The notes beneath the pieces were generated by a model. It was given only the letters and a program-made list of their open reading frames with translations, searched no databases and had not been told where the DNA came from. Source: Citrobacter amalonaticus (GTDB taxonomy: Bacteria > Pseudomonadota > Gammaproteobacteria > Enterobacterales > Enterobacteriaceae). From it: a stretch of 64,000 nt of DNA. The stretch spans positions 114,542-178,541 of the forward strand of contig NZ_PQMB01000004.1 of assembly GCF_002918555.1 (NCBI RefSeq), in the 5' to 3' direction. Both the position numbers and the translations under genes were made by a program. Positions 47,582-58,737 of the stretch are shown one piece after another. Numbering within the stretch: position 1 is the first letter of the stretch; each line of letters begins with the position of its first letter.

Positions 47582-50488
47582 ATGCCTTTTACACTTGGTC
47601 AACGCTGGATCAGCGATACAGAAAGCGAACTGGGACTTGGAACCGTTGTCGCAATGGATGCGCGAACTGTCACTTTACTTTTCCCGGCCACAGGTGAAAA
47701 CCGTCTGTATGCGCGCAGTGACTCTCCGGTGACCCGCGTGATGTTTAACCCTGGTGATACCATCACCAGCCATGAAGGCTGGCAACTGCAAATCGATGAT
47801 GTAAAAGAAGAAAACGGTTTGCTTGCTTATACGGGTACCCGCCTTGATACCGAGGAAGCAAACGTCACGCTGCGTGAAGTTCTGCTCGACAGTAAGCTGG
47901 TCTTCAGCAAACCTCAGGACCGTCTGTTCGCGGGTCAGATTGACCGCATGGACCGTTTTGCCCTGCGTTACCGTGCACGTAAATTCCAGAGCGAGCAATA
48001 TCGTATGCCGTGGAGTGGCCTGCGCGGTCAGCGTGCAAGCCTGATCCCTCATCAGCTCAACATTGCCCATGATGTCGGTCGTCGCCACGCGCCGCGCGTC
48101 CTGCTGGCCGACGAAGTGGGCTTAGGAAAGACCATTGAAGCCGGGATGATTCTGCATCAACAGCTGCTGTCAGGTGCGGCAGAGCGCGTACTGATTATCG
48201 TCCCGGAGACATTACAGCATCAGTGGCTGGTAGAAATGCTGCGCCGTTTCAACCTGCGCTTCGCCCTGTTTGATGACGAACGTTACGCGGAGGCTCAGCA
48301 CGACGCCTGTAATCCGTTTGAAACCGAACAGCTGATTATCTGCTCGCTGGATTTTGCCCGCCGTAACAAGCAGCGCCTGGAGCATCTGTGCGATGCCGAG
48401 TGGGATCTGCTGGTCGTCGACGAAGCGCACCATCTGGTGTGGAGCGAAGACGCGCCGAGTCGCGAATACGCGGCGATAGAACAGCTGGCAGAGCGTATTC
48501 CTGGTATCCTGCTGCTGACCGCGACGCCGGAACAGCTGGGTATGGAAAGCCACTTTGCCCGTCTGCGTTTACTGGATCCAAATCGTTTCCACGACTTTGC
48601 GCTGTTTGTTGAAGAACAAAAGAATTACCGCCCGGTGGCCGATGCCGTCGCCATGCTGCTGGCTGGTAATATGCTCAGCAACGACGAGCTGAACATGCTC
48701 GGCGAGCTCATTGGCGAGCAGGATATCGAACCGCTGCTGCAGGCCGCAAACAGCAGCAGCGAGGATGCAGAAAGCGCCCGTCAGGAGCTGGTCTCCATGT
48801 TAATGGACCGCCACGGCACCAGCCGCGTGCTGTTCCGCAACACGCGCAATGGCGTAAAAGGCTTCCCGAAACGCGAACTCCATACCATCAAGTTGCCGCT
48901 GCCGACCCAATATCAGACGGCGATAAAAGTCTCCGGCATCATGGGCACGCGCAAAAGCGCAGAAGACAGAGCACGCGACATGCTCTACCCGGAGCAGATT
49001 TATCAGGAATTCGAAGGGGATAGCGGCACCTGGTGGAACTTTGATCCACGCGTTGAATGGCTAATGGGGTATCTGACCAGCCACCGTTCGCAAAAAGTGT
49101 TGGTGATCTGCGCCAAAGCCGCCACCGCGCTACAGCTGGAGCAGGTTCTTCGCGAACGTGAAGGTATCCGCGCCGCCGTGTTCCATGAAGGGATGTCCAT
49201 CATCGAGCGCGACCGTGCTGCCGCCTGGTTCGCTGAAGAAGACAGCGGTGCGCAGGTTCTGCTGTGCTCAGAAATCGGCTCTGAAGGACGCAACTTCCAG
49301 TTTGCCAGCAATCTGGTGATGTTTGATCTGCCGTTTAACCCGGATCTCCTGGAGCAGCGCATTGGCCGTCTGGATCGTATTGGCCAGGCGCACGATATCC
49401 AGATCCACATTCCGTATCTGGAAAAAACCGCGCAGTCAGTACTGGTTCGCTGGTATCACGAAGGTCTGGATGCGTTCGAGCACACCTGCCCGACCGGTCG
49501 TACCATTTATGACACGGTGTACAACAACCTGATCGGCTATCTGGCAGCACCGGAAGAGACGGACGGTTTCGATGAGTTGATTAAAACCTGCCGTGAGCAG
49601 CATGAAGCGCTGAAAGCACAGCTGGAACAAGGTCGTGACCGCCTGCTGGAAATCCACTCCAACGGCGGTGAAAAGGCGCAGCAGCTTGCTGAAAGTATTG
49701 AAGAACAGGATGATGATACAAGCCTTATCGCCTTCGCCATGAACCTGTTTGATATTGTGGGAATTAACCAGGACGATCGTGGTGAGAATCTGATTGTCCT
49801 GACGCCATCTGACCATATGCTGGTGCCGGACTTCCCTGGTCTGCCGGAGGATGGCTGCACGATCACTTTCGAACGGGACGTGGCGCTGTCGCGCGAAGAT
49901 GCGCAGTTCATTACCTGGGAGCATCCGCTGATTCGCAACGGGCTGGATCTGATCCTTTCTGGCGAAACCGGCAGCAGCACCATTTCTTTGTTGAAAAACA
50001 AAGCCTTACCTGTTGGTACACTGCTCGTTGAACTGGTATACGTTGTCGAAGCGCAGGCGCCGAAGCAACTGCAGTTGAACCGTTTCCTGCCAGCGACCCC
50101 GGTCCGCATGTTGCTGGATAAGAACGGCAACAACCTGGCCGCACAGGTGGAGTTTGAAACCTTCAACCGTCAGTTAAGCGCCGTTAACCGTCATACCGGC
50201 AGTAAGCTGGTCAACGCCGTTCAGCAGGATGTCCATGCCATTTTGCAACTGGGTGAAGCACAGGTTGAGAAGTCTGCTCGTGCGCTGATCGACGCGGCAC
50301 GTCATGAAGCGGATGAAAAACTGTCTGCCGAGCTGTCGCGTCTGGAAGCGCTGCGCGCCGTTAACCCAAACATCCGTGATGACGAACTTACCGCGATTGA
50401 GAGCAACCGTCAGCAGGTAATGGAAAGCCTGGATCAGGCCAGCTGGCGTCTGGATGCCTTACGCCTGATCGTCGTGACGCATCAGTAA
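47582..50488 (+). CDS. rapA: RNA polymerase recycling ATPase RapA
   Basis: RapA (HepA) is a Swi2/Snf2-type ATPase that binds RNA polymerase and promotes its recycling. The 968-residue product has two N-terminal Tudor-like domains, the helicase motifs DEVGLGKT (Walker A), DEAHH (motif II), LTATPEQL, and C-terminal helicase motifs [10 protein letters not shown] and [11 protein letters not shown]. Eleven further codons are open upstream, but the ATG at 47582 (MPFTLGQRW) gives the E. coli N-terminus. rluA follows 11 bp after the stop. Confidence 0.98.
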   Translation: MPFTLGQRWISDTESELGLGTVVAMDARTVTLLFPATGENRLYARSDSPVTRVMFNPGDTITSHEGWQLQIDDVKEENGLLAYTGTRLDTEEANVTLREVLLDSKLVFSKPQDRLFAGQIDRMDRFALRYRARKFQSEQYRMPWSGLRGQRASLIPHQLNIAHDVGRRHAPRVLLADEVGLGKTIEAGMILHQQLLSGAAERVLIIVPETLQHQWLVEMLRRFNLRFALFDDERYAEAQHDACNPFETEQLIICSLDFARRNKQRLEHLCDAEWDLLVVDEAHHLVWSEDAPSREYAAIEQLAERIPGILLLTATPEQLGMESHFARLRLLDPNRFHDFALFVEEQKNYRPVADAVAMLLAGNMLSNDELNMLGELIGEQDIEPLLQAANSSSEDAESARQELVSMLMDRHGTSRVLFRNTRNGVKGFPKRELHTIKLPLPTQYQTAIKVSGIMGTRKSAEDRARDMLYPEQIYQEFEGDSGTWWNFDPRVEWLMGYLTSHRSQKVLVICAKAATALQLEQVLREREGIRAAVFHEGMSIIERDRAAAWFAEEDSGAQVLLCSEIGSEGRNFQFASNLVMFDLPFNPDLLEQRIGRLDRIGQAHDIQIHIPYLEKTAQSVLVRWYHEGLDAFEHTCPTGRTIYDTVYNNLIGYLAAPEETDGFDELIKTCREQHEALKAQLEQGRDRLLEIHSNGGEKAQQLAESIEEQDDDTSLIAFAMNLFDIVGINQDDRGENLIVLTPSDHMLVPDFPGLPEDGCTITFERDVALSREDAQFITWEHPLIRNGLDLILSGETGSSTISLLKNKALPVGTLLVELVYVVEAQAPKQLQLNRFLPATPVRMLLDKNGNNLAAQVEFETFNRQLSAVNRHTGSKLVNAVQQDVHAILQLGEAQVEKSARALIDAARHEADEKLSAELSRLEALRAVNPNIRDDELTAIESNRQQVMESLDQASWRLDALRLIVVTHQ

Positions 50489-50499
50489 CGGAGCCGGAA

Positions 50500-51159
50500 A
50501 TGGGGATGGAAAACTATAATCCGCCGCAGGAGCCCTGGCTGGTCACTCTGTATCAGGATGAGCACATTATGGTGGTCAACAAGCCGAGCGGCTTGTTGTC
50601 CGTGCCTGGTCGCCAGGAAGAGCACAAGGACAGCGTAATGACGCGCATTCAGCGTGATTTCCCGCAGGCAGAATCGGTGCATCGTCTGGATATGGCGACC
50701 AGCGGCGTGATTGTCGTGGCGCTGACCAAAGCGGCCGAACGCGAGCTGAAGCGCCAGTTCCGCGAGCGCGAGCCGAAAAAGCAATATGTTGCGCGCGTGT
50801 GGGGCCATCCAACTCCGGCCAGAGGGCTGGTTGATTTACCGCTGATATGTGACTGGCCGAACCGGCCAAAACAGAAGGTGTGTTATGAGACCGGCAAACC
50901 GGCGCAAACTGAGTATGACGTCGTCGAGTTTGCTGACGATAATACCGCCAGGGTGGTGCTTAAACCCATCACCGGGCGTTCTCATCAGCTGCGCGTCCAT
51001 ATGCTGGCGCTCGGGCACCCGATTCTTGGCGATCGCTTCTACGCTTCACCAAAAGCGCTGGCGATGGCGCCGCGCCTGCTGCTGCATGCTGAGATGCTGA
51101 CCATCACCCATCCCGCCTACGGCAACAGTATGACCTTCAAAGCCCCGGTGGATTTTTAA
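50500..51159 (+). CDS. rluA: Dual-specificity pseudouridine synthase RluA
   Basis: RluA makes pseudouridine at position 746 of 23S rRNA and position 32 of several tRNAs. The 219-residue enzyme has the family motif HRLDMATSG at 61-69 with catalytic Asp64, the KPSGLLSVPG segment and the C-terminal GRSHQLRVHM. It is close behind rapA. A REP-like palindrome and an ERIC lie in the convergent gap to djlA. Confidence 0.97.
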   Translation: MGMENYNPPQEPWLVTLYQDEHIMVVNKPSGLLSVPGRQEEHKDSVMTRIQRDFPQAESVHRLDMATSGVIVVALTKAAERELKRQFREREPKKQYVARVWGHPTPARGLVDLPLICDWPNRPKQKVCYETGKPAQTEYDVVEFADDNTARVVLKPITGRSHQLRVHMLALGHPILGDRFYASPKALAMAPRLLLHAEMLTITHPAYGNSMTFKAPVDF

Positions 51160-51176
51160 ATTCTGTACCTGCTTGT

Positions 51177-51201
51177 GCCGGGAGCGCTTCGCTTGCCCGG
51201 C
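51177..51201. repeat. REP-like palindrome after rluA
   Basis: GCCGGG-AGCG-CTT-CGCT-TG-CCCGGC forms a short stem typical of a degenerate REP unit, 17 bp past the rluA stop. Confidence 0.65.
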
Positions 51202-51227
51202 CTACTGGCTTTATGTCTCGGGTTATC

Positions 51228-51350
51228 GACACAAATCATTCGAGATGCCTCGAGGCGGCAAGCGAAGAAATCCCCAGCAGCATAGATAACTATGTGACTG
51301 GGGTTTCACAGCGCAGCCAACAAAGAGGCAGCCTGAAGGATGCCGTGTAT
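51228..51350. repeat. ERIC element abutting the djlA stop codon
   Basis: A 123 bp copy with the core AAATCCCCAGCAGCATAG and TGTGACTGGGG and the end GAAGGATGCCGTGTA. It ends 2 bp from the djlA stop, in the convergent rluA-djlA gap. Confidence 0.9.
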
Positions 51351-51352
51351 AT

Positions 51353-52168
51353 TTACTTAAACCCTTTCTGCTCTTTGATGAGCTCGTAGGCTTTCTGAAT
51401 CTCTTGCGCTTTCTGCTTCGCCATCTCCATCATTTCCGGTGGCAAGCCTTTCGCCACCAGTTTGTCCGGGTGGTGCTCACTCATCAGCTTACGGTAGGCG
51501 CGCTTGATCGTGGTGGCATCGTCAGTCTGCTTCACACCCAGCACATTACAGGCATCCTCAAGCGTGGGTCCCCGCTGCGCCTGCTGCCAGCCGGCACCGC
51601 CAGACTGCTGCTGATACCCCCCGCCAAACTGCGCGCCGCCCTGCATCATCCGCAGGAATTGATCAAACTGCGTCCGGGAGATACCCAGCTCTTCCGCAAT
51701 GACATACAACACTTCGCGTTCGTTAGGGTGCAATGAACCATCGGCAAACGCAGCCTGAATCTGAATCTCCAGAAACATGCGAATCAGGTCAAAACGGCCA
51801 AAGCAGACGCTGCGAAACTGGCGCATTTTTTCACGTAACGGGTAATTGTCTGATTTTCCCACCCGGAAGGCATTCTGCGCCGCGGAGCGGGAATCCCCAT
51901 GCAGGTTCATGCGATCCATCAATACGCTGGCGATATGAATATCGGCCTCGGTGACCCGTCCTTTCGATTTGGTTAAATGGCCCATAACCTCAAAGGTCGT
52001 GGCAAAAAACAGCGCCTGACGCTCTCGTTGATTCGCAAACCACGCCATTTTGCGGCTACGGGCTTTGTCAAACATATGCCCAACCAGCAGCCCCAGCACC
52101 ACGCCCCAGAAGCCGCCGCCCATCATCAGAGCCACGGCCACACCAATTATTTTTCCCCAGTACTGCAT
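51353..52168 (-). CDS. djlA: Membrane-anchored DnaJ-like co-chaperone DjlA
   Basis: DjlA is an inner membrane J-domain protein that works with DnaK and influences the Rcs envelope stress response. The 271-residue product has an N-terminal transmembrane segment (about residues 6-31, glycine-rich dimerisation type), a central TerB-like helical domain, a Gly/Gln-rich linker near 180-200, and a C-terminal J domain with the HPD motif (SEHHPDKL). It is divergent from lptD across a 545 bp gap with two ERIC copies. Confidence 0.97.
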   Translation of the reverse strand: MQYWGKIIGVAVALMMGGGFWGVVLGLLVGHMFDKARSRKMAWFANQRERQALFFATTFEVMGHLTKSKGRVTEADIHIASVLMDRMNLHGDSRSAAQNAFRVGKSDNYPLREKMRQFRSVCFGRFDLIRMFLEIQIQAAFADGSLHPNEREVLYVIAEELGISRTQFDQFLRMMQGGAQFGGGYQQQSGGAGWQQAQRGPTLEDACNVLGVKQTDDATTIKRAYRKLMSEHHPDKLVAKGLPPEMMEMAKQKAQEIQKAYELIKEQKGFK

Positions 52169-52224
52169 ACGTTCCCCAAATCTTCACGCTGTTAAGCGTC
52201 ATGCTCTCAAGCGATCCCCCACAA

Positions 52225-52352
52225 TATATCCCCTTCGTCTTTCAAGCCGCATTTTTGTTGGCAGCCTTCGCTCACCCCGGACACTTACTGCTGTAAGCGC
52301 CAGGGGGATTCTCTCAGTTGCCGCTTCAATGCAATTCGAAATCCATTGGGTA
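52225..52352. repeat. ERIC element upstream of djlA
   Basis: A 128 bp copy with core CTCACCCCGGACACTTACTG and CTGTAAGCGCCAGGGGGATT, ends TATATCCCCTTCGTCTTTCAAG and TCGAAATCCATTGGGTA. It starts 56 bp upstream of the djlA start codon. Confidence 0.92.
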
Positions 52353-52501
52353 CAGGACGCTTTTACCGTTTCACGGTCACGGTCAATTGTGGGACATCGC
52401 CTATAATTTGCATTATCATACCTGTCATTCAATGCCGTGCCTAACCCCACAAACGTGATACCCGCTCGATTGTGGAAAGCATCATGACGATAAAGGGTAG
52501 A

Positions 52502-52620
52502 TACACAAAATCATTCAGGCTGCATCAAGGTAGCAAGCAGCAGCCCTCCTGGGGTGAGGCGCAGGGATGGCCGAATAACGAATGCAGCTAACGCAGAGGC
52601 AGCCTGAAGGATGACGTGTA
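52502..52620. repeat. Rearranged ERIC element upstream of lptD
   Basis: A 119 bp copy with good ends (TACACAAAATCATTCAGGCTG and GCCTGAAGGATGACGTGTA) but a degenerate centre (CTCCTGGGGTGAGGCGCAGG). Confidence 0.85.
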
Positions 52621-52713
52621 TGATTAACACTAGCGCTATGATGATGAGTAAGTTAGTCTCTGACCGTTTGTCACGCGCAACGCTACCGATGATGGAACAA
52701 TAAAATACAACGT

Positions 52714-55074
52714 ATGAAAAAACGTATTCCCACCTTCCTGGCCACCATGATTGCCACCGCCCTTTATAGTCAACAGGGTCTGGCAGCCGATCTCGCCTCA
52801 CAGTGCATGCTGGGCGTGCCAAGTTACGACCGTCCTCTGGTGAAGGGCGATACGAACGAATTACCTGTGACCATCAATGCCGACCATGCCAAAGGGAATT
52901 ACCCTGACGATGCAGTGTTTACCGGCAATGTGGATATCATGCAGGGCAACAGTCGTCTGCAAGCCGACGAGGTGCAGCTCCATCAAAAAGAGGCGCAGGG
53001 CCAGCCAGAGCCAATACGCACCGTCGATGCGCTCGGTAACGTTCATTACGACGACAATCAGGTCATTCTGAAGGGGCCAAAGGGTTGGGCAAACCTCAAC
53101 ACCAAAGATACCAACGTCTGGGAAGGTGATTACCAAATGGTGGGACGTCAGGGGCGCGGCAAAGCGGATCTGATGAAGCAGCGTGGTGAAAATCGCTACA
53201 CCATTCTGGAAAACGGTAGCTTCACCTCCTGCCTGCCTGGATCTGATACCTGGAGCGTTGTCGGTAGCGAAGTCATTCACGACCGTGAAGAACAGGTCGC
53301 AGAAATCTGGAACGCCCGCTTCAAACTGGGTCCGGTTCCGGTCTTTTATAGCCCATATCTCCAGCTGCCGGTTGGTGACAAACGTCGATCCGGCTTCCTG
53401 ATCCCGAACGCGAAATACAGTACCAAGAACTATTTTGAGTTCTATCTGCCGTACTACTGGAATATCGCGCCGAACATGGACGCCACCATCACGCCGCACT
53501 ATATGCACCGTCGTGGCGGTATCATGTGGGAAAACGAATTCCGCTACCTCAGCCAGGCCGGTGCGGGTTTGATGGAGCTCGATTACCTGAATTCCGATCG
53601 CGTTTATGACGATGAACATCCGAACGACAGTAACTCCCGTCGCTGGCTGTTCTACTGGCAGCACTCTGGCGTCATGGATCAGGTCTGGCGTTTTAACGTC
53701 GATTACACCAAAGTCAGCGACTCCAGCTACTTTAACGATTTTGACAACAAGTACGGCTCCAGTACCGACGGTTACGCCACGCAAAAATTCAGCGTTGGCT
53801 ATGCGGTACAGAATTTTAATGCGACAGTCTCCACCAAACAGTTCCAGGTCTTTGACGATCAGAACAGAAGTAGCTATTCCGCTGAACCGCAGTTAGACGT
53901 CAATTTCTACCAGAATGACGTCGGTCCGTTTGATACGCGTATTTATGGTCAGGCCGTAAAATTTGTTAACACGAAAGATAACATGCCAGAAGCAACCCGT
54001 GTGCACCTGGAGCCGACCATTAATCTGCCGTTGTCGAACAACTGGGGCAGCATCAATACTGAAGCGAAGCTGATGGCGACGCACTACCAGCAGACCAACC
54101 TGGACTGGTACAACAACAACCCGGGTAACGTTAACAAGCTCGATGATTCCGCCAACCGCGTCATGCCGCAGTTTAAAGTTGACGGCAAGATGGTTTTTGA
54201 GCGCGACATGAACATGCTTGCGCCAGGCTATACCCAGACGCTGGAGCCGCGCGCGCAGTATCTGTACGTGCCATACCGCGACCAGAGCAAAATCTACAAC
54301 TACGACTCCTCTCTTCTGCAATCGGATTATACCGGCCTGTTCCGCGATCGTACTTATGGCGGCCTGGACCGTATCGCTTCCGCCAACCAGGTTTCGACCG
54401 GTATCACATCTCGTGTATATGATGATGTCGCCGTTGAACGTTTTAATGTTTCCGTGGGTCAAATCTACTATTTCACGGAGTCACGCACCGGCGATGACAA
54501 CATTAACTGGGAGAAAGATGACAAAACCGGCTCACTGGTATGGGCGGGCGACACATACTGGCGGATGACCGATCGCTGGGGTTTGCGTGGTGGGATCCAG
54601 TACGACACCCGTCTGGACAACGTTGCCACCAGCAGCACCAGTCTCGAATACCGTCGTGATGAAAACCGCATGGTGCAGTTGAACTACCGTTACGCCAGCC
54701 CGGAATATATTCAGGCCACGCTGCCGAAAAATTATTCCACCGCAGAGCAGTATAAAAACGGGATTTCGCAGGTTGGCGGCGTGGCAAGCTGGCCGATTGC
54801 CGATCGTTGGTCGATCGTCGGTGCTTATTACTTCGATACCAATGTGAACAAAGCTGCGGATTCCATGCTCGGCTTGCAGTACAACTCCTGCTGTTATGCG
54901 ATTCGTGTCGGTTACGAGCGTAAGCTGAACGGCTGGGATAATGACAAACAACATGCGGTTTATGATGACACGATTGGCTTCAACATCGAACTTCGCGGCC
55001 TGAGCTCCAACTATGGTCTCGGCACGAAAGAGATGCTGCGTTCGAACATTCTGCCGTATCAAAGCTCTTTGTGA
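52714..55074 (+). CDS. lptD: LPS assembly outer membrane protein LptD
   Basis: LptD (Imp/OstA) forms, with LptE, the outer membrane translocon that inserts lipopolysaccharide into the outer leaflet. The 786-residue product has a signal peptide cleaved after about 24 residues (QQGLA/ADL), an N-terminal periplasmic beta-jellyroll domain and a large C-terminal beta-barrel. The four cysteines needed for the inter-domain disulfides are present: in LASQCMLG, in TSCLPGS, and the adjacent pair in NSCCYAI. It is first in the lptD-surA-pdxA-rsmA-apaG-apaH series; an ERIC separates it from surA. Confidence 0.98.
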   Translation: MKKRIPTFLATMIATALYSQQGLAADLASQCMLGVPSYDRPLVKGDTNELPVTINADHAKGNYPDDAVFTGNVDIMQGNSRLQADEVQLHQKEAQGQPEPIRTVDALGNVHYDDNQVILKGPKGWANLNTKDTNVWEGDYQMVGRQGRGKADLMKQRGENRYTILENGSFTSCLPGSDTWSVVGSEVIHDREEQVAEIWNARFKLGPVPVFYSPYLQLPVGDKRRSGFLIPNAKYSTKNYFEFYLPYYWNIAPNMDATITPHYMHRRGGIMWENEFRYLSQAGAGLMELDYLNSDRVYDDEHPNDSNSRRWLFYWQHSGVMDQVWRFNVDYTKVSDSSYFNDFDNKYGSSTDGYATQKFSVGYAVQNFNATVSTKQFQVFDDQNRSSYSAEPQLDVNFYQNDVGPFDTRIYGQAVKFVNTKDNMPEATRVHLEPTINLPLSNNWGSINTEAKLMATHYQQTNLDWYNNNPGNVNKLDDSANRVMPQFKVDGKMVFERDMNMLAPGYTQTLEPRAQYLYVPYRDQSKIYNYDSSLLQSDYTGLFRDRTYGGLDRIASANQVSTGITSRVYDDVAVERFNVSVGQIYYFTESRTGDDNINWEKDDKTGSLVWAGDTYWRMTDRWGLRGGIQYDTRLDNVATSSTSLEYRRDENRMVQLNYRYASPEYIQATLPKNYSTAEQYKNGISQVGGVASWPIADRWSIVGAYYFDTNVNKAADSMLGLQYNSCCYAIRVGYERKLNGWDNDKQHAVYDDTIGFNIELRGLSSNYGLGTKEMLRSNILPYQSSL

Positions 55075-55085
55075 TTTGATTGATT

Positions 55086-55212
55086 TATACCCAATGAATT
55101 TCGAGCTGCATTGAGGCGGCAACTGAGAGAATCCCCCGGCGCTTACAGCAGTAAATGACCGGGGTGAGTGAAGGCAGCCAACAAAAATGCAGCCTGAAAG
55201 ACGACGGGTATA
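55086..55212. repeat. Full-length ERIC element between lptD and surA
   Basis: Exactly 127 bp, with ends TATACCCAATGAATTTCGAG and AAAGACGACGGGTATA and the core AATCCCCCGGCGCTTACAGC and TGACCGGGGTGAGTG. It fills most of the 179 bp spacer, leaving the surA ribosome binding site region untouched. Confidence 0.95.
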
Positions 55213-55253
55213 CAACGTAATCCGCATTGCGGTTAATTAATAATGGAAAAAGT

Positions 55254-56540
55254 ATGAAGAACTGGAAAACGCTGCTTCTCGGTATCGCCATGATCGCGAA
55301 TACCAGTTTCGCTGCCCCGCAGGTAGTCGATAAAGTTGCAGCCGTCGTCAATAACGGCGTTGTGCTGGAAAGCGACGTCGATGGCTTAATGCAATCCGTA
55401 AAACTCAACGCAGGTCAGGCTGGTCAACAGCTTCCGGATGATGCCACGCTGCGTCATCAGATCCTGGAACGTTTGATTATGGATCAAATCATTCTGCAGA
55501 TGGGCCAAAAGATGGGGGTGAAGATCTCTGACGAGCAGTTGGATCAGGCTATCGCCAACATCGCCAAACAGAACAATATGACGATGGATCAGATGCGCAG
55601 CCGTCTGGCTTACGACGGCCTGAACTACTCCACCTATCGTAGCCAGATCCGTAAAGAGATGATCATCTCTGAAGTGCGTAACAACGAAGTTCGCCGCCGC
55701 GTAACAATCCTGCCGCAGGAAGTTGACGCGCTGGCACAGCAGGTCGGTAATCAAAACGATGCCAGCACCGAGCTGAACCTGAGCCACATCCTGATCCCGC
55801 TGCCGGAAAACCCAACGTCCGATCAGGTAAATGAAGCAGAAAGTCAGGCGCGCTCCATTGTGGATGAGGCGCGTAACGGTAGCGATTTCGGCAAACTGGC
55901 CATCACCTATTCGGCCGATCAGCAGGCGCTGAAAGGCGGCCAGATGGGCTGGGGACGTATTCAGGAACTGCCGGGCATCTTTGCTCAGGCGCTGAGTACG
56001 GCGAAGAAAGGCGATATCGTTGGTCCGATTCGTTCAGGTGTGGGTTTCCATATCCTGAAAGTGAACGACATGCGCGGTCAAAGCCAGAGTATTTCCGTGA
56101 CCGAAGTTCATGCTCGCCATATTCTGCTTAAGCCGTCGCCAATTATGACCGATCAGCAGGCACGCCTGAAGCTGGAACAGATTGCAGCCGATATCAAGAG
56201 CGGAAAAACCACATTCGCTAATGCGGCAAAAGAGTTCTCTCAGGATCCGGGGTCTGCCAACCAGGGCGGCGATCTGGGCTGGGCAGCCGCGGATATTTTC
56301 GATCCTGCTTTCCGTGACGCGCTGACCCGTCTGAACAAAGGCCAGATGAGCGCACCGGTGCACTCTTCCTTTGGCTGGCACCTGATCGAACTGCTGGATA
56401 CGCGTAACGTTGATAAAACTGACGCAGCGCAGAAAGATCGAGCCTATCGTATGCTGATGAACCGTAAGTTCTCGGAAGAAGCAGCAACCTGGATGCAGGA
56501 ACAGCGCGCCAGCGCTTACGTTAAAATCCTGGGCAATTAA
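55254..56540 (+). CDS. surA: Periplasmic chaperone and prolyl isomerase SurA
   Basis: SurA escorts outer membrane proteins, LptD among them, across the periplasm. The 428-residue product has a signal peptide cleaved after residue 20 (TSFA/APQ), an N-terminal chaperone domain, two parvulin-type PPIase domains (the first from about [14 protein letters not shown], the second from [15 protein letters not shown]) and a C-terminal helix. The ATG at 55254 was chosen over one nine codons earlier, near the ERIC end, because [10 protein letters not shown] is the family start. The stop overlaps the pdxA start by one base. Confidence 0.97.
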   Translation: MKNWKTLLLGIAMIANTSFAAPQVVDKVAAVVNNGVVLESDVDGLMQSVKLNAGQAGQQLPDDATLRHQILERLIMDQIILQMGQKMGVKISDEQLDQAIANIAKQNNMTMDQMRSRLAYDGLNYSTYRSQIRKEMIISEVRNNEVRRRVTILPQEVDALAQQVGNQNDASTELNLSHILIPLPENPTSDQVNEAESQARSIVDEARNGSDFGKLAITYSADQQALKGGQMGWGRIQELPGIFAQALSTAKKGDIVGPIRSGVGFHILKVNDMRGQSQSISVTEVHARHILLKPSPIMTDQQARLKLEQIAADIKSGKTTFANAAKEFSQDPGSANQGGDLGWAAADIFDPAFRDALTRLNKGQMSAPVHSSFGWHLIELLDTRNVDKTDAAQKDRAYRMLMNRKFSEEAATWMQEQRASAYVKILGN

Positions 56541-57529
56541 TGACTATTGTTCAACGTGTAGCAATCACTCCTGGCGAGCCCGCCGGGATTGGTCCGGACC
56601 TTGTGGTCCAGCTTGCACAGCGTGAGTGGCCGGTAGAACTTGTCGTCTGTGCCGATGCCGCGCTACTCTCCGACCGGGCAAAACTGCTCGGTCTTCCCCT
56701 CTCGCTCCGCCCCTGGTCTCCCCATACCCAGGCCATCCCCCAGGCCGCCGGAACGCTGACCCTGCTGCCGGTCGCGCTGCGTGCCTCCGTTGTTCCTGGT
56801 GAGCTGGCGATAGAAAATGGGCAATACGTGGTGGATACGCTGGCGCGTGCCTGTGACGGTTGCCTGCAAGGTGAATTTGCCGCGCTGATTACCGGCCCGG
56901 TACACAAAGGTGTCATCAATGACGCTGGCGTCCCCTTCACCGGACACACGGAGTTCTTTGAAGAGCGCTCACAGGCGAAGAAAGTCGTGATGATGCTGGC
57001 AACGGAAGAACTACGTGTGGCGCTGGCGACCACTCACCTGCAGCTTCGTGCAGTGGCTGATGCCATTACGCCCGCGCTGTTGCATGAGGTGATCGGCATC
57101 CTGCATCACGATCTGCGCACCAAATTCGGTATTACCGATCCGCATATTCTGGTGTGTGGCCTCAATCCGCATGCGGGTGAAGGCGGCCATATGGGCAGCG
57201 AAGAGATCGACATCATTATTCCGGTTCTCGACAAATTGCGCGCGCAGGGGATGAAACTAAACGGTCCATTGCCCGCCGATACGCTGTTTCAGGCCAAATA
57301 TCTCGACCACGCGGATGCCGTACTGGCAATGTACCACGATCAGGGTCTCCCCGTGCTAAAATACCAGGGATTTGGCCGTGGCGTGAATATCACGCTGGGC
57401 CTGCCCTTTATTCGCACATCCGTTGACCACGGCACCGCCCTTGAACTGGCGGGCCGGGGTGTCGCAGATGTCGGCAGTTTTATTACGGCGCTTAATCTCG
57501 CCATCAAAATGATTGTTAATACCCAATGA
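56540..57529 (+). CDS. pdxA: 4-hydroxythreonine-4-phosphate dehydrogenase
   Basis: PdxA oxidises 4-phosphohydroxythreonine in the deoxyxylulose-5-phosphate-dependent pathway of vitamin B6 synthesis. The 329-residue protein has the N-terminal [11 protein letters not shown], the [12 protein letters not shown] segment with [10 protein letters not shown], and metal-binding histidines in [14 protein letters not shown] and [12 protein letters not shown]. It overlaps surA by one base and rsmA by four (ATGA). Confidence 0.98.
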   Translation: MTIVQRVAITPGEPAGIGPDLVVQLAQREWPVELVVCADAALLSDRAKLLGLPLSLRPWSPHTQAIPQAAGTLTLLPVALRASVVPGELAIENGQYVVDTLARACDGCLQGEFAALITGPVHKGVINDAGVPFTGHTEFFEERSQAKKVVMMLATEELRVALATTHLQLRAVADAITPALLHEVIGILHHDLRTKFGITDPHILVCGLNPHAGEGGHMGSEEIDIIIPVLDKLRAQGMKLNGPLPADTLFQAKYLDHADAVLAMYHDQGLPVLKYQGFGRGVNITLGLPFIRTSVDHGTALELAGRGVADVGSFITALNLAIKMIVNTQ

Positions 57530-58347
57530 ATAATCGAGTCCATCAGGGCCACTTAGCCCGCAAACGTTTCGGGCAAAACTTTCTCAACGATCAGTTTGTG
57601 ATCGACAGTATTGTTTCGGCCATTAACCCGCAAAAAGATCAGGCAATGGTCGAAATCGGTCCGGGTCTGGCTGCGCTGACCGAGCCGGTAGGCGAACGTC
57701 TGGACAAGCTCACCGTTATCGAGCTTGATCGCGACCTGGCTGCGCGTCTGCAAACGCACCCGTTTTTAGGGCCAAAGCTGACCATTTACCAGCAAGACGC
57801 CATGACCATGAACTTTGGCGAACTGTCTGAAAAGATGGGACAACCGCTGCGCGTGTTTGGCAATCTGCCGTATAACATCTCCACGCCGCTGATGTTCCAC
57901 CTGTTTAGCTATACTGATGCCATTGCTGACATGCACTTCATGTTGCAAAAAGAGGTGGTTAACCGTCTGGTTGCAGGTCCGAACAGTAAAGCGTATGGTC
58001 GATTGAGCGTTATGGCGCAATATTATTGCAATGTGATCCCGGTGCTTGAAGTACCACCATCTGCCTTCACGCCGCCACCTAAAGTGGATTCTGCCGTCGT
58101 ACGCCTGGTACCTCATGCCACGATGCCTCATCCGGTTAAGGATATTCGTGTTCTGAGTCGCATCACGACCGAAGCCTTTAACCAGCGTCGTAAAACGATT
58201 CGTAACAGCCTCAGCAATCTGTTCAGCGTTGAGGTTCTGACGAAACTGGGCGTTGACCCGGCTATGCGAGCGGAAAATATCTCTGTCGCGCAGTACTGCC
58301 AGATGGCGAACTATCTGTCAGAAAACGCGCCTTCGAAGGAGAGTTAA
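57526..58347 (+). CDS. rsmA: 16S rRNA (A1518/A1519) dimethyltransferase
   Basis: RsmA (KsgA) dimethylates two adjacent adenines near the 3' end of 16S rRNA late in small subunit assembly; its loss gives kasugamycin resistance. The 273-residue SAM-dependent enzyme has GQNFLNDQ, the SAM loop [13 protein letters not shown] and the catalytic motif NLPYNIST. It overlaps pdxA by 4 bp and precedes apaG by 2 bp. Confidence 0.98.
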   Translation: MNNRVHQGHLARKRFGQNFLNDQFVIDSIVSAINPQKDQAMVEIGPGLAALTEPVGERLDKLTVIELDRDLAARLQTHPFLGPKLTIYQQDAMTMNFGELSEKMGQPLRVFGNLPYNISTPLMFHLFSYTDAIADMHFMLQKEVVNRLVAGPNSKAYGRLSVMAQYYCNVIPVLEVPPSAFTPPPKVDSAVVRLVPHATMPHPVKDIRVLSRITTEAFNQRRKTIRNSLSNLFSVEVLTKLGVDPAMRAENISVAQYCQMANYLSENAPSKES

Positions 58348-58349
58348 GC

Positions 58350-58727
58350 ATGATCAATTCGCCCCGAGTATGTGTTCAGGTACAAAGCGTCTACATTGAG
58401 GCGCAATCTTCACCTGGTGATGAACGTTACGTTTTTGCTTATACCGTAACCATCCGCAATTTGGGGCGAGCGCCGGTGCAGCTATTAGGACGCTACTGGT
58501 TGATAACCAATGGTCATGGTCGGGAGACTGAAGTTCAGGGGGAAGGTGTGGTTGGCGTTCAGCCGCACATCGAACCAGGCGAAGAGTATCAATACACCAG
58601 TGGCGCAGTCATTGAAACGCCGCTGGGTACCATGCAGGGTCATTACGAAATGATCGATGAAAATGGCGTCGCCTTTACCATCGATATTCCCGTTTTCCGA
58701 CTCGCCGTTCCAACGCTCATTCACTAA
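58350..58727 (+). CDS. apaG: ApaG-family protein
   Basis: ApaG is a 125-residue single-domain protein with an immunoglobulin-like fold (DUF525). Its precise role is unclear; the gene is co-transcribed with rsmA and apaH in enterobacteria. The conserved sequences [20 protein letters not shown] and the Gly/Glu-rich [19 protein letters not shown] are visible. The start follows an AGGAGAG sequence directly after rsmA. Confidence 0.96.
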   Translation: MINSPRVCVQVQSVYIEAQSSPGDERYVFAYTVTIRNLGRAPVQLLGRYWLITNGHGRETEVQGEGVVGVQPHIEPGEEYQYTSGAVIETPLGTMQGHYEMIDENGVAFTIDIPVFRLAVPTLIH

Positions 58728-58737
58728 AACAATAACT

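Larger units (their letters stand above)
52169..52713. other. djlA-lptD divergent intergenic region
   Basis: This 545 bp gap holds two ERIC elements (52225-52352 and 52502-52620). Between them a TATAAT with flanking TTGTGG-type sequence (about 52374-52396) could be a promoter. A sigma-E promoter for lptD is expected from E. coli, but I could not place it with confidence. Ninety-three bp separate the second ERIC from the lptD ATG. Confidence 0.6.

Noticed and set aside
52861-53784. 307-codon minus-strand ORF antisense to lptD
   Set aside because: Shadow of the lptD reading frame; no recognisable protein features.
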